A model generated the notes under the pieces. It did no database searches, was not told where the DNA came from, and saw nothing but the letters and a program-made list of their open reading frames with translations. From assembly GCA_031286695.1 (NCBI GenBank), contig JAITTY010000013.1, forward strand, positions 1-64,000: 64,000 nucleotides of DNA. The letters run 5' to 3'. Numbering within the stretch: position 1 is the first letter of the stretch; each line of letters starts with the position of its first letter. Origin of the DNA: Sphingobacterium sp. (GTDB lineage: Bacteria; Bacteroidota; Bacteroidia; Sphingobacteriales; Sphingobacteriaceae). Positions 25,896 to 34,663 of the stretch are shown here, one piece after another. A program made the position numbers and the translations under genes.

Positions 25896-27824
25896 TTAAT
25901 TAAAATATAAAACGAGTGGTATGTAGATTTCTACACTATACCCACTTTTATCCTCTCTATAATTGGGTTTGATTTCAATCCTTGCTTTGTGCTTAGGATC
26001 AGTAAACAAAAGCTCAAGACGCTCTTTGGTGATCACTTGTGATAAAGAATTTTTATGTCCAGTCTCTTTCTTTTCAGCTTGCATTCCCCAGCCATTGTCA
26101 CGGACAACAATATGCAATTGATCATCCACCCGATTGAAAAGAATTTGCAATTGTCCACGGTAATCCAAATTTTTGAACGCATGTTCAATCGCATTTTCAA
26201 CAAATGGCTGTATTAACATCGGGGGAATCATCACATCATCAACATCCAGTTCATCACTGTCAATTTCAAAATCAAATACATCCTGATAGCGCATCTGTTG
26301 TAAAAGTATATAATTCTTTAATGATTTAATCTCCTGATCCAAAGAAATATATTCTTCCCTATTCAGCTCGAGTATATCCCGGATTTGACGGGACAATAAG
26401 ATAAGGTACTGATTTGCTTTTGCTTTTTGCTCACTGCTAATCAAACCTTGCAAATTAGCGATCGCATTGTATATAAAATGGGGATTAAGCTGATTTTGTC
26501 TCGTCTTTTGCTCAAGAATTAATTGCCTATTTTCAGCAACTATACGCTGATTTATATTTTGCAGTAACTTCTGTTTATTCCGGTAATAAATGAAAAATGC
26601 AATACTTAAGATAAGGGCAAATAAAATGACGAAAATCCAGCGTTGCTGAGCCATAATCTTATGATTGAATGCATTTGTTGTTTTTAGAAGCGTGATAGCC
26701 TGATCCTTTTTTTCAGTTTCATACCGAGTATTGATCTCATTTATCCGTTCATTTTCAATGCGTTTTATACCATTCTTATAATCCTGATAGGCAGAGTCCA
26801 ATGTAAAATAAGCCTGTTCATAATCACCTTTTAAGGCATGTGCTAATTGTAGATTCTGATAATAGAACAATTTACTCTGCTGGCTTTTATGCGTTTTGAT
26901 AAACTGCAATCCCGCCCGAAAATAAAATATAGCAGAGTCAACCTGATGGTTATTCAAAAAGTTTTTTGCCAGGTTAGCATACGCATAAGCATTGAGTTTC
27001 TTACTTGCAGCTAAATAGTTAAAGTATTGCTGCGACACCTCCACAGCTTTTCGGCTATTACCAATGCTAAAGAAATATTGGGACTGTAAATTATACATAC
27101 GCATAATAACAGCAGAATCAGCCGTTTTATTTGCATAATATTTACAGCTATCCAATGTTATCTTTAGTTTCTCAAAATCATGCAGCTCAATATACTGCAT
27201 AAATTTGATCTCCTGATAAGCCTGCGCAACATGCGGATCCGATTTATTGGGATGATAATAATACCATGATTCATTGTCTTTGAGAGCCTGACTATAATCC
27301 GCCCGACGATAGTTAGCATTCGCCAGTAAATTAAAAAAAAGGAAAGTGAATTTACTATGATGGTTTATCGCATACTCTTTCGCATCAATAATCTGCTCCA
27401 TGGTGCTAATATTAGTCACATCATTAAAACTAAAATGAGCGCGTATATTAAAGTAATCTTTCAGTACAAGTAAATCTGAAGATAATTTTCTTCCATCAAG
27501 GTTTTTTAATGCTATTTCTGTAGAATCAATTTTATCATTCAACAAGTACATATAAGCCAAGAAAACCCAATTATACCCAGAGTTTTCATAAGACTTATCC
27601 CCCTTGAATTCAGCTATCTTTTTTGCGATAATAGACTGATCGCTGAAATCCTGCGAAGAGAGGAATTTTAATAAAGTATCCCTATATCTTAGATCCTGTG
27701 AATCGTCTTCAATCCTCCTATTGTTTCCGGCAGCCTGATTACTATTTTGGTGACAGGAGAACAGTTGCGCCAGCAGCACGAAGGATAGAAAATAAAAAGT
27801 AAATCTTTTCAAATTTTGTATCAT
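25896..27824 (-). CDS. LytS/YehU-type sensor histidine kinase with TPR-like sensor and lipoprotein signal
   Basis: I chose the ATG at 27824 since it gives a lipoprotein signal (MIQNLKRF..LLAQLFSC, Cys24); an ATG at 27926 would add 34 atypical residues. Residues about 40-360 are helical TPR-like repeats, placed outside the inner membrane; a coiled coil and one transmembrane helix (W-I-F-V-I-L-F-A-L-I-L-S-I-A-F-F-I) precede the His_kinase domain with phospho-acceptor His in Q-L-N-P-H-F-I-Y-N-A-I and a HATPase_c domain (P-F-V-E-N-A-I-E-H-A, N-G-W-G-M). It should phosphorylate the LytTR regulator encoded 12 bp downstream. Confidence 0.9.
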   Translation of the reverse strand: MIQNLKRFTFYFLSFVLLAQLFSCHQNSNQAAGNNRRIEDDSQDLRYRDTLLKFLSSQDFSDQSIIAKKIAEFKGDKSYENSGYNWVFLAYMYLLNDKIDSTEIALKNLDGRKLSSDLLVLKDYFNIRAHFSFNDVTNISTMEQIIDAKEYAINHHSKFTFLFFNLLANANYRRADYSQALKDNESWYYYHPNKSDPHVAQAYQEIKFMQYIELHDFEKLKITLDSCKYYANKTADSAVIMRMYNLQSQYFFSIGNSRKAVEVSQQYFNYLAASKKLNAYAYANLAKNFLNNHQVDSAIFYFRAGLQFIKTHKSQQSKLFYYQNLQLAHALKGDYEQAYFTLDSAYQDYKNGIKRIENERINEINTRYETEKKDQAITLLKTTNAFNHKIMAQQRWIFVILFALILSIAFFIYYRNKQKLLQNINQRIVAENRQLILEQKTRQNQLNPHFIYNAIANLQGLISSEQKAKANQYLILLSRQIRDILELNREEYISLDQEIKSLKNYILLQQMRYQDVFDFEIDSDELDVDDVMIPPMLIQPFVENAIEHAFKNLDYRGQLQILFNRVDDQLHIVVRDNGWGMQAEKKETGHKNSLSQVITKERLELLFTDPKHKARIEIKPNYREDKSGYSVEIYIPLVLYFN

Positions 27825-28179
27825 CTGAATATAACAAACAATTTTGCATTTACGTGCAGGTGAGCATCTCCTATTATCTATTGCCGAATATCGGAATATT
27901 CTCAAAAAAACAATACATACTTTCAAAAGTATTTAACCTTACTGATACTTAAGTAGACATTACCCAGTCCTGCCATCCACAAACATACTAATTAGCCAAA
28001 GAAGGGGAACATTACAATTCATAATCGTGGTATTCAACTTAATATTTGCCTACTACGAAGCAACTTTCCGCATCCAGCATCACCGCTATTCCTTTTTCAT
28101 CATCATTTTTTTATTAAATCCTGTAACGAAAGACCAATAGTGTATACTTATACAAAGAAGTATCACTATACAGCGCAAA
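27825..28179. other. Intergenic region between the LytS-type kinase and lgt
   Basis: A 355-bp divergent spacer. It contains an imperfect hairpin just before lgt (28138-28149 with 28158-28168, one bulged base). No exact -7 element or small gene is evident apart from the rejected N-terminal extension of the kinase. Confidence 0.4.
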
Positions 28180-28998
28180 ATGACAAATAATCTATTCTTG
28201 AATTACATCACCTGGAATATAGACAGCGACATCTTTGTTATCCCCATTATTGAACACCCCATCCGCTGGTACGGAATATGCTGGTTATTGGGTATTGTAT
28301 TATGTTATAGGATATTGTGGTCAATATTCAAAAAAGAAGGCCGACCAATTGAGTTTCTCGATCAGCTAACCATTTACATTGTATTGGGCACTGTCATTGG
28401 AGCAAGACTAGGGCATGTTTTATTTTATGACCCCGGCTATTACCTCCATAATCCATTAAAAATCTTTGCCCTATGGGAAGGAGGTCTGGCGAGTCATGGA
28501 GCTGGCATGGGCATACTGATCGCTATCTATTTATTCGCCAAAAAGCAGCAGCTTTCTTTTCTTTGGGTCGCAGACCGCATAGCACTGGTTGTGCCTGTTG
28601 CTGGTGCCTGTATTCGATTGGGAAACTTAATGAACTCCGAAATGATTGGTACGCCAAGTAACCTGCCCTGGGCCTTTGTATTTACACATATCGATACAGT
28701 ACCCCGGCATCCGGCCCAGCTTTATGAAGCCATATTTTGTATCCTGTTATTTTTATTGTTATACGGATTATGGAAAAATACCCAGCTTCGAAGCCGTAAC
28801 GGTAATTATTTTGCGCTATTATTGATTCTCTTATTTTCATTTAGATTTTTGGATGAATTCATGAAAATCAACCAAGAACGTTTTGAAGATTCTTTATTCA
28901 TCAATATGGGGCAGCTGCTCAGCATACCATTTATCATAATCGGAATCGGTATATTTCTTCTTAACCGCTTTAAGACAAGTACACAACAGTTGCACTGA
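28180..28998 (+). CDS. lgt: Prolipoprotein diacylglyceryl transferase
   Basis: A 272-aa inner-membrane enzyme with seven hydrophobic helices. It transfers diacylglycerol from phosphatidylglycerol to the lipobox Cys of prolipoproteins, the first step of lipoprotein maturation. Signature motifs are G-A-R-L-G-H-V-L-F-Y, E-G-G-L-A-S-H-G-A-G and I-R-L-G-N-L-M-N-S-E-M-I-G (family motif GRxGNFxNxExxG with one change), and H-P-A-Q-L-Y-E-A. It stands alone in this region. The many lipoproteins encoded nearby would be its substrates. Confidence 0.95.
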   Translation: MTNNLFLNYITWNIDSDIFVIPIIEHPIRWYGICWLLGIVLCYRILWSIFKKEGRPIEFLDQLTIYIVLGTVIGARLGHVLFYDPGYYLHNPLKIFALWEGGLASHGAGMGILIAIYLFAKKQQLSFLWVADRIALVVPVAGACIRLGNLMNSEMIGTPSNLPWAFVFTHIDTVPRHPAQLYEAIFCILLFLLLYGLWKNTQLRSRNGNYFALLLILLFSFRFLDEFMKINQERFEDSLFINMGQLLSIPFIIIGIGIFLLNRFKTSTQQLH

Positions 28999-29073
28999 TA
29001 AGCTACACAGGCCCTAATAGCCACTTATAGCCACATGTGTACCAGCAGTCATTACAAAAAGCTGCTCTGCTAC

Positions 29074-29736
29074 CTACTTTAATAAACCGTGCTGGAAGGC
29101 ATATTTTACGAGTTCTGCTGTATTTTTTACTTTTGTTTTATCAATCAGGCTCTGGCGATAGCCTTCCACAGTTCGCTTACTTAAAAAGATCCGATCAGCA
29201 ATCTCTAGGTTGGTAAACCCATCAGCGATTAATGCCAATACTTCCAGTTCACGATCATTGATATCTAAATCTACCGTCATGCCTTTTTCAACAGCGGTAT
29301 AAACTTGTCCAGAAGAAACTTGCTCAAGCAGGGCCATACTCACTTCTTCACTGATATAACGACCACCGTCAGCCACATGTTTTAGTCCAAAAAGAAGCTC
29401 ATGATAACCGACATTTTTAAGCAGATATCCTGCAAGACCAAGGTCAAATCCCTTCACAACATAATGAATCTGATTAAGCATGGACAATATAACAACTTTT
29501 ACCAAAGGGTATTTCTGAACGACGACTTTTAATAGCTCCATCCCATCCATATTTTCCATACTGATATCCGTTAAGACAATGTCAGGAGCCAAACCATTCG
29601 CTAGCATGGATAAAGCTTCAACACCATCAGATGCCTCGCCTATCACTGTAAATTCTCCTTCGGATTCTAAAAGTAGCTTAATACCATTGCGCACGACCAT
29701 GTGATCTTCAACTAATAGTATCTTAACCGTATTCAT
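29074..29736 (-). CDS. NarL/FixJ-family response regulator (paralogue of the one at 1353-2009)
   Basis: A 220-aa regulator with receiver (acidic pair E10/D11, phospho-acceptor D57 in IVLTDISM, Lys in G-Y-L-L-K-N-V-G) and LuxR-type HTH (D-R-E-L-E-V-L-A-L-I-A-D-G-F-T-N-L-E-I, F-L-S-K-R-T-V-E-G-Y-R). It aligns end to end with the regulator at 1353-2009 at roughly two thirds identity. No HisKA_3 kinase is adjacent; the divergent neighbour is a multi-PAS kinase of a different class. Confidence 0.93.
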   Translation of the reverse strand: MNTVKILLVEDHMVVRNGIKLLLESEGEFTVIGEASDGVEALSMLANGLAPDIVLTDISMENMDGMELLKVVVQKYPLVKVVILSMLNQIHYVVKGFDLGLAGYLLKNVGYHELLFGLKHVADGGRYISEEVSMALLEQVSSGQVYTAVEKGMTVDLDINDRELEVLALIADGFTNLEIADRIFLSKRTVEGYRQSLIDKTKVKNTAELVKYAFQHGLLK

Positions 29737-30044
29737 CTTCTATAGCATTTAAATAAAACCTTCAGCTCTGCTTTCTTCCAAAACTCGTACAACACAATCG
29801 TGATGCTTGCATAATTCTAGCTGGAATGACGAGAAATAAACTGCATAAACGAAATAAAGATACGAAATTCTGCACATTGTACTGAACACATCATTGATCC
29901 TCCTAATCAGGCTCATCGTAACTTACAGCTGGCTATCATTTAAAGAGAAGCAGGAAACTAATTAGAAAAGGAACAATATTTGCACGCTATTAAATCAAAT
30001 AATACTTGGTATTACTTTAATCAACACTTAATTTTTGACACGTT
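29737..30044. other. Intergenic region between divergent signalling genes
   Basis: A 308-bp spacer that must hold promoters for the NarL regulator and the PAS kinase. I see no exact TAnnTTTG element, RNA gene or coding frame. Confidence 0.4.
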
Positions 30045-32078
30045 ATGATTCGTTCAGATAAAGACATTTTAGCCGTTCTCACATCTTCAATGGAAGCCTG
30101 TGCAATTTATGATAGCGCTGATCTTCATATATCCTATGCAAATACAAACATGTTAAAATTGTGGAATTGTGATCAACAGGCTATCGGTCAGCATCTTGAA
30201 GACTGCATGCGACGTGAAGAATTAATACCCTATATTCCGCTCTTGAAAGAGGCTTGGCACTATGGCAAAGAGCAGGATGCAAAAAAGGTACAGATCAAAC
30301 TTCAATCAGAAATACAACCTTCTTTAGTCTATGATTACACATTTGAATATCATCCGCTCTTAAATGAAAAAGGTGAAACCTGCGGTGTATTTCAGCGGAT
30401 GACACTGATTCCCGAAAACAATAGCATGCAGCCCCTAACGCATGAAAAAAACACAATTGAGCGAAAACTTCTACAGGATCTATTGACACAAAAGCAGACA
30501 ATTGCTGCGAGCAATTACAAAATCATGAAGTTTCATAATAATGATACCACATCAAATAAACAGACGGAGGATCTTAATGAAAAACTTAAAGATGCGCTCA
30601 AAAAGATCATCGAAAGTGAAGAACATTATCATTTCGCGCTGCAATCAGCCGAGATGGGAACATGGAACCTAAATTGTAAAAATTACATTGTACACTGGGA
30701 TGAACGGACACGGGAACTCTTCGGCTTCGCAAAAGGTGAATATGTACCTTACAATGAGGTATTAAAATATATCCACTCAGAAGATAGACATCAAATTGAT
30801 CAGGAAGTCCAAAAATCGCTAACCAACCAGAACAAAGGAGTTTATGACGTACAATTCCGGACCATTGGCGCTGAAGATCATCAGTTACGCTGGTTACATT
30901 GTAAAGGCAGGGTATATTTTGACGCTGACCAGCAACCGGAATGGTTTGCAGGAACAGCAATTGATGTGACCGCTCAGCATCAGGAACGTGAAAAGCTCGA
31001 AGCAATTAATCATCTCATTGCAAAAAGGGACCAGCAGTTTCGAATGATTGTGGAGGCTGCCGGAATCGGTATTTTTTCTATTGATGTAGAGACAAATCAA
31101 ATGGAGCTCAATGATCGCTGTCGCGATCTATTCGGTTTCGAACAAAATACAAAAATCAAAGAATCTGACTTTTTTGCTCAGATCCTGCCCAAATACAGAA
31201 ATAAAATACAGCAGATTTTTCAGGAGGTAACGCTCAAACAATCCCCTTTCGATTGCCAATGCGAAATAAAAGACAAAAAGACCGGCCAGGTAAAATGGCT
31301 GAGATCCATTGGCGGCAGCCAATCAGAATCCGATACCACAAGACACATGATCTATGGGGCGATAATAGACAATACGAGCGATAAAGAAGAGGAAAGAAAA
31401 AAACTGGATTTCATTAGCATTGCAAGTCATGAACTCAAAACGCCTTTGACTTCATTAATTGCCTATATTCAATTATTGATAGCCAAAGAAGAATCATTGA
31501 GTACTGAAAAACGAATACAATATCTGCATCAGTCTAATGAACAGGCTACACGTATGCGTGGGTTAATTGACGGTTTTCTAAATGTCACACAACTGAATGA
31601 AGGTAAATTATTACTTCGTAAAAAAATATTTCGAGTCTGTTCACTAATGGATTATATCCAAAATATGTATTCTTTAAAACCCGCAAGACATTTCATCCAC
31701 TATACAGGTGACATCCACTCAAGTTTGGAAGTCATGGCAGATCGCGATAAAATCGAACAAGTGCTCATCAACTTCATGGATAACGCAATTAAATATTCCC
31801 CTAATAATTCAACAATTACGATGCATGTTACAGTAAATAAAGCTTATTTTCAGGTCGAAATTAAAGATCAGGGAAAAGGTATAGACCCGAAAGACCAAAA
31901 ACAAATATTCGATAAGTTTTATCGCGTAAATGACGATACCCAGAGCTATGCATCAGGATTTGGTATCGGATTATTTATCTGTAAGGAAATAATTCAAAAG
32001 CATCATGGTGAAATTGGTGTTGACAGTCAGCGGAGAGAAGGTTCAACTTTCTGGTTTAAAATACCGGTGAATGCCTAA
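30045..32078 (+). CDS. Multi-PAS sensor histidine kinase
   Basis: A 677-aa soluble kinase with no transmembrane segment. A PAS domain occupies about 1-125, a coiled linker 130-195, then two more PAS/PAC modules (about 195-320, with W-D-E-R-T-R-E-L-F-G-F, and 330-450, with L-N-D-R-C-R-D-L-F-G-F). HisKA follows with phospho-acceptor His in F-I-S-I-A-S-H-E-L-K-T-P-L-T, then HATPase_c with N-box M-D-N-A-I-K-Y-S, G1 D-Q-G-K-G-I-D and G2 G-F-G-I-G-L-F-I. It likely senses an intracellular or redox signal. It diverges from the NarL regulator at 29074-29736; pairing with it is unproven. Confidence 0.92.
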   Translation: MIRSDKDILAVLTSSMEACAIYDSADLHISYANTNMLKLWNCDQQAIGQHLEDCMRREELIPYIPLLKEAWHYGKEQDAKKVQIKLQSEIQPSLVYDYTFEYHPLLNEKGETCGVFQRMTLIPENNSMQPLTHEKNTIERKLLQDLLTQKQTIAASNYKIMKFHNNDTTSNKQTEDLNEKLKDALKKIIESEEHYHFALQSAEMGTWNLNCKNYIVHWDERTRELFGFAKGEYVPYNEVLKYIHSEDRHQIDQEVQKSLTNQNKGVYDVQFRTIGAEDHQLRWLHCKGRVYFDADQQPEWFAGTAIDVTAQHQEREKLEAINHLIAKRDQQFRMIVEAAGIGIFSIDVETNQMELNDRCRDLFGFEQNTKIKESDFFAQILPKYRNKIQQIFQEVTLKQSPFDCQCEIKDKKTGQVKWLRSIGGSQSESDTTRHMIYGAIIDNTSDKEEERKKLDFISIASHELKTPLTSLIAYIQLLIAKEESLSTEKRIQYLHQSNEQATRMRGLIDGFLNVTQLNEGKLLLRKKIFRVCSLMDYIQNMYSLKPARHFIHYTGDIHSSLEVMADRDKIEQVLINFMDNAIKYSPNNSTITMHVTVNKAYFQVEIKDQGKGIDPKDQKQIFDKFYRVNDDTQSYASGFGIGLFICKEIIQKHHGEIGVDSQRREGSTFWFKIPVNA

Positions 32079-32113
32079 AAACTATATTGGCAAAAGGCTT
32101 TTGTATTCAGAAA

Positions 32114-32147
32114 GGCAACAGTTGTATTTCAGAATACAACTGTTGCC
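32114..32147. terminator. Bidirectional terminator between kinase and phytase genes
   Basis: A perfect 15-bp stem (32114-32128 with 32133-32147) with a tcag loop lies between the convergent PAS-kinase and phytase genes. Confidence 0.88.
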
Positions 32148-32166
32148 GATACATTTTAGCTCAGGA

Positions 32167-33237
32167 CTATTTCTTTTTCAGATCCCCCCCAGCAATATCT
32201 TCCCATCGATAATAATGGAATGTTTTATCGTCACTCATCGTTACAAAAAGTCCATGTTTGAACGTCTCGTTTAAGCTGGAAGAAACAACTTCTGAACCAT
32301 CACTTTGTGTTGCCATCACAGGCACTGTCTTTAGATGAGTATGTTCAAATGGATTACTTTTAGTTCCTTCTCTGCTAAAGATCTGAAAACGGTTAGCCCC
32401 CTGATCAGAAACCAATATATACCCCGTACTATCAGTTAGTTTATAAATCGAAATACCTTCATGATCTTCTTTAAAACCCGTGGTAGCAAATAATGCCAGC
32501 TGCTGGTTCCCTTTTGCAGGATCCGCATAATACTGTTTTACACCAACTTGTTCATCCGAATAATAAATATAACCAAGTTCATTATCTACAGCTATCGCCT
32601 CGATTTCCTTTTTTCCGCTAAATGAACCAAACTTGCGCACCAAGGTCGCTCTCACTGCCCCTGAACCATTATCTTCCAATAAATATTGTCCCAGGTAACC
32701 ATCCTTTGGTCCATTTTTCCGACCGACAATAGCGTAGATTTCTCCTTTCGGAGCTGTATATAAGGCGATTCCCATAAGGTCCCTAAATTCTGGCTCAGTC
32801 TCACCGACAAACATATCTAATCCGCCCTGATCAATAGGTTTCATATCTGGTAACGAAAATACACGTAATTTATGGGTCATACGCTCTGTTGTCACCGCAA
32901 TATCTACAGGCTTCCCGTTCAATAGCAAACCATAAGCCACGTCAACATTGTTCGGACGTTTCAGGTTTGAAACTACTTTTTCCTTCACGGTTTTACCTTC
33001 CAGATCGTATACAAATAATGCGCCATCAGCATCCTTATCTGTGGCGATAATTAAGCTTTTACTGGGGTCTGTCTTGTTGATCCATATGGCAGGATCATCC
33101 GAGTCATAACGTACCGCATCGGTAACGATAACAGGCTTAACCGGGTTTGTGGCATTTTGCTGCGGGTTCTTGCAAGCTGATTGAAACAGTGCAACTGCGC
33201 CAGCACCAATCGAGAGTATTGTTTTATAGTTTGTCAT
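32167..33237 (-). CDS. Beta-propeller phytase, lipoprotein
   Basis: I chose the ATG at 33237, which gives a lipoprotein signal (MTNYKTILSIGAGAVALFQSAC, Cys22) and avoids overlap with the upstream gene; an ATG at 33273 would overlap it. The protein is 356 aa. The motif D-S-D-D-P-A-I-W plus A-T-D-K-D-A-D-G-A-L-F-V-Y-D-L-E-G is diagnostic of calcium-dependent beta-propeller phytases, which release phosphate from phytate (inositol hexakisphosphate); E-A-I-A-V-D and D-H-E-G-I-S-I-Y supply further acidic metal-binding residues. It is the third gene of the receptor/beta-helix/phytase series. Confidence 0.92.
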   Translation of the reverse strand: MTNYKTILSIGAGAVALFQSACKNPQQNATNPVKPVIVTDAVRYDSDDPAIWINKTDPSKSLIIATDKDADGALFVYDLEGKTVKEKVVSNLKRPNNVDVAYGLLLNGKPVDIAVTTERMTHKLRVFSLPDMKPIDQGGLDMFVGETEPEFRDLMGIALYTAPKGEIYAIVGRKNGPKDGYLGQYLLEDNGSGAVRATLVRKFGSFSGKKEIEAIAVDNELGYIYYSDEQVGVKQYYADPAKGNQQLALFATTGFKEDHEGISIYKLTDSTGYILVSDQGANRFQIFSREGTKSNPFEHTHLKTVPVMATQSDGSEVVSSSLNETFKHGLFVTMSDDKTFHYYRWEDIAGGDLKKK

Positions 33238-33250
33238 TACATGAAATAAA

Positions 33251-34513
33251 TTAGAATTTGGTACCATATGCACCTACATAAACTGCAGGTTCAGGAGAAT
33301 TATAGGTCAAGCCATTTGACATCACCAAACCACTTGTGAAATGAGGTTTAAAAGCTAGAGTACCCGCCTTTAATGCTGGAGAATTTCCCTGGAGATGAAA
33401 ATCCCAGGCTGCATCAAATACATAGTTGTCAACCGATGTTTCTAAAGGATAGGCGGCAAATTTAGGGTTATTCTCCCCTGCCACTTTGCCCCGGACATCA
33501 TTACTGCCGCCTACGATATCATTTTTACCGACCTGAAACTGATCTACAGTCAATTGGCTATAGCCATAGTACCAGTTATTGCTTGATACCGAACGGCTGT
33601 CTTCTGGTTTTTTAGGGTCTCGCTTGACTCCAAACCGTGTATTGGCAAAGAGATTATTATAAATCTCGGCTCTGACAGATGCTTCTAACCAAATAGAACC
33701 TCCTTTTGCAGTAGGTCTCCGCCAACCTGTGTTGAGCATGGTGTTATTATAAACAATAATATACGCTTGCGGAGTCCGATCTCCTGAATTGGATAATTTC
33801 AACGCATTGGTATTTACGCTATAAACCAAGTTATAGGCTACATCCGCAAGACAGCCAGATTTAAAGTTCATCGCTTCACCACCGGTCACACCATTGGAAA
33901 AGAAGCGGTTGTTAGCGAAAATGATTTTTCCGCCCTCAATATACGTACAGTCCTCATGAAAATGGCTTACGGTACTATTCTGAACTACTAACTTCCCATC
34001 CGGATTTGAAAACCACAATGCTGGCAACGCCTCACCAGATACTTTTTTATACAAACCCATCTTCACAGAAGTCGAAGCATCCGATGTAATTGCACCGCCA
34101 TATTCGATGATTGTATTGTCCAAAACAAGTTCCTGGCAACTTGGGGCAGCCAAAATCCCACCCCATAACTTGCCAAATTCATTCGTTTTTGTCTTATAGC
34201 CATCTTCAACCGTAAACTTCACCGGATTTTCAGCTGTACCTAGTGCATACAAATTACCCAAAACAACAATTTCAGGCTTATTAACGGAATCCATCAATAC
34301 GGTTACGCCTTCCTCAATCGTCAGGCTCTTGCCTTCGGGAATAATAATGTCTCCCTTAATATGCTGTACACTCCCCTTACTCCACACACCAGATACCTCA
34401 CCAATAGCACTTCCATCAGCATCAGAAGTATCAACATCAATATTCGCTTTTTCACAGGCACTTAGCACCACGATAAAAAACGCTAGAAACGATAAAATAC
34501 ATTTATTTTTCAT
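33251..34513 (-). CDS. Parallel beta-helix lipoprotein
   Basis: The ATG at 34513 yields a lipoprotein signal (MKNKCILSFLAFFIVVLSAC, Cys20); an ATG at 34552 adds 13 residues. The 420-aa product begins, after a short linker, with I-K-G-D-I-I-I-P-E-G-K-S-L-T-I-E-E-G-V-T-V and continues with many I-x-x-N-x-F/x-x-N turns (I-F-A-N-N-R-F-F-S-N, I-V-Y-N-N-T-M), typical of right-handed beta-helices. It is probably surface-exposed. It starts 150 bp after the receptor gene and ends 13 bp before the phytase start, implying a role in phytate binding or capture, by inference. Confidence 0.8.
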   Translation of the reverse strand: MKNKCILSFLAFFIVVLSACEKANIDVDTSDADGSAIGEVSGVWSKGSVQHIKGDIIIPEGKSLTIEEGVTVLMDSVNKPEIVVLGNLYALGTAENPVKFTVEDGYKTKTNEFGKLWGGILAAPSCQELVLDNTIIEYGGAITSDASTSVKMGLYKKVSGEALPALWFSNPDGKLVVQNSTVSHFHEDCTYIEGGKIIFANNRFFSNGVTGGEAMNFKSGCLADVAYNLVYSVNTNALKLSNSGDRTPQAYIIVYNNTMLNTGWRRPTAKGGSIWLEASVRAEIYNNLFANTRFGVKRDPKKPEDSRSVSSNNWYYGYSQLTVDQFQVGKNDIVGGSNDVRGKVAGENNPKFAAYPLETSVDNYVFDAAWDFHLQGNSPALKAGTLAFKPHFTSGLVMSNGLTYNSPEPAVYVGAYGTKF

Positions 34514-34634
34514 CTGTATATATTTAATTTTTAATGATGAAGCAGATTTCACTTATCCAAAATTTTGGCTTTCCAAAAAAGTGAAAGCTTCACCCAAACA
34601 AACTGTTGTTATTTCACGTCGCACATGTTCAGAT

Positions 34635-34653
34635 TAAAACATGCCGTGTTTTA
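34635..34653 (-). promoter_or_regulatory. Small hairpin after the TonB-dependent receptor gene
   Basis: A 7-bp stem (34635-34641 with 34647-34653) lies 10 bp after the receptor stop, within the 150-bp gap before the beta-helix gene. It could lower readthrough or protect the receptor mRNA end. It is too weak to call a firm terminator. Confidence 0.35.
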
Positions 34654-34663
34654 TGCGGGTCTA

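Noticed and set aside
27825..27926. 34-residue N-terminal extension of the LytS-type kinase
   Set aside because: The extension is Cys/Arg-rich and would bury a good lipoprotein signal; the internal ATG is preferred.
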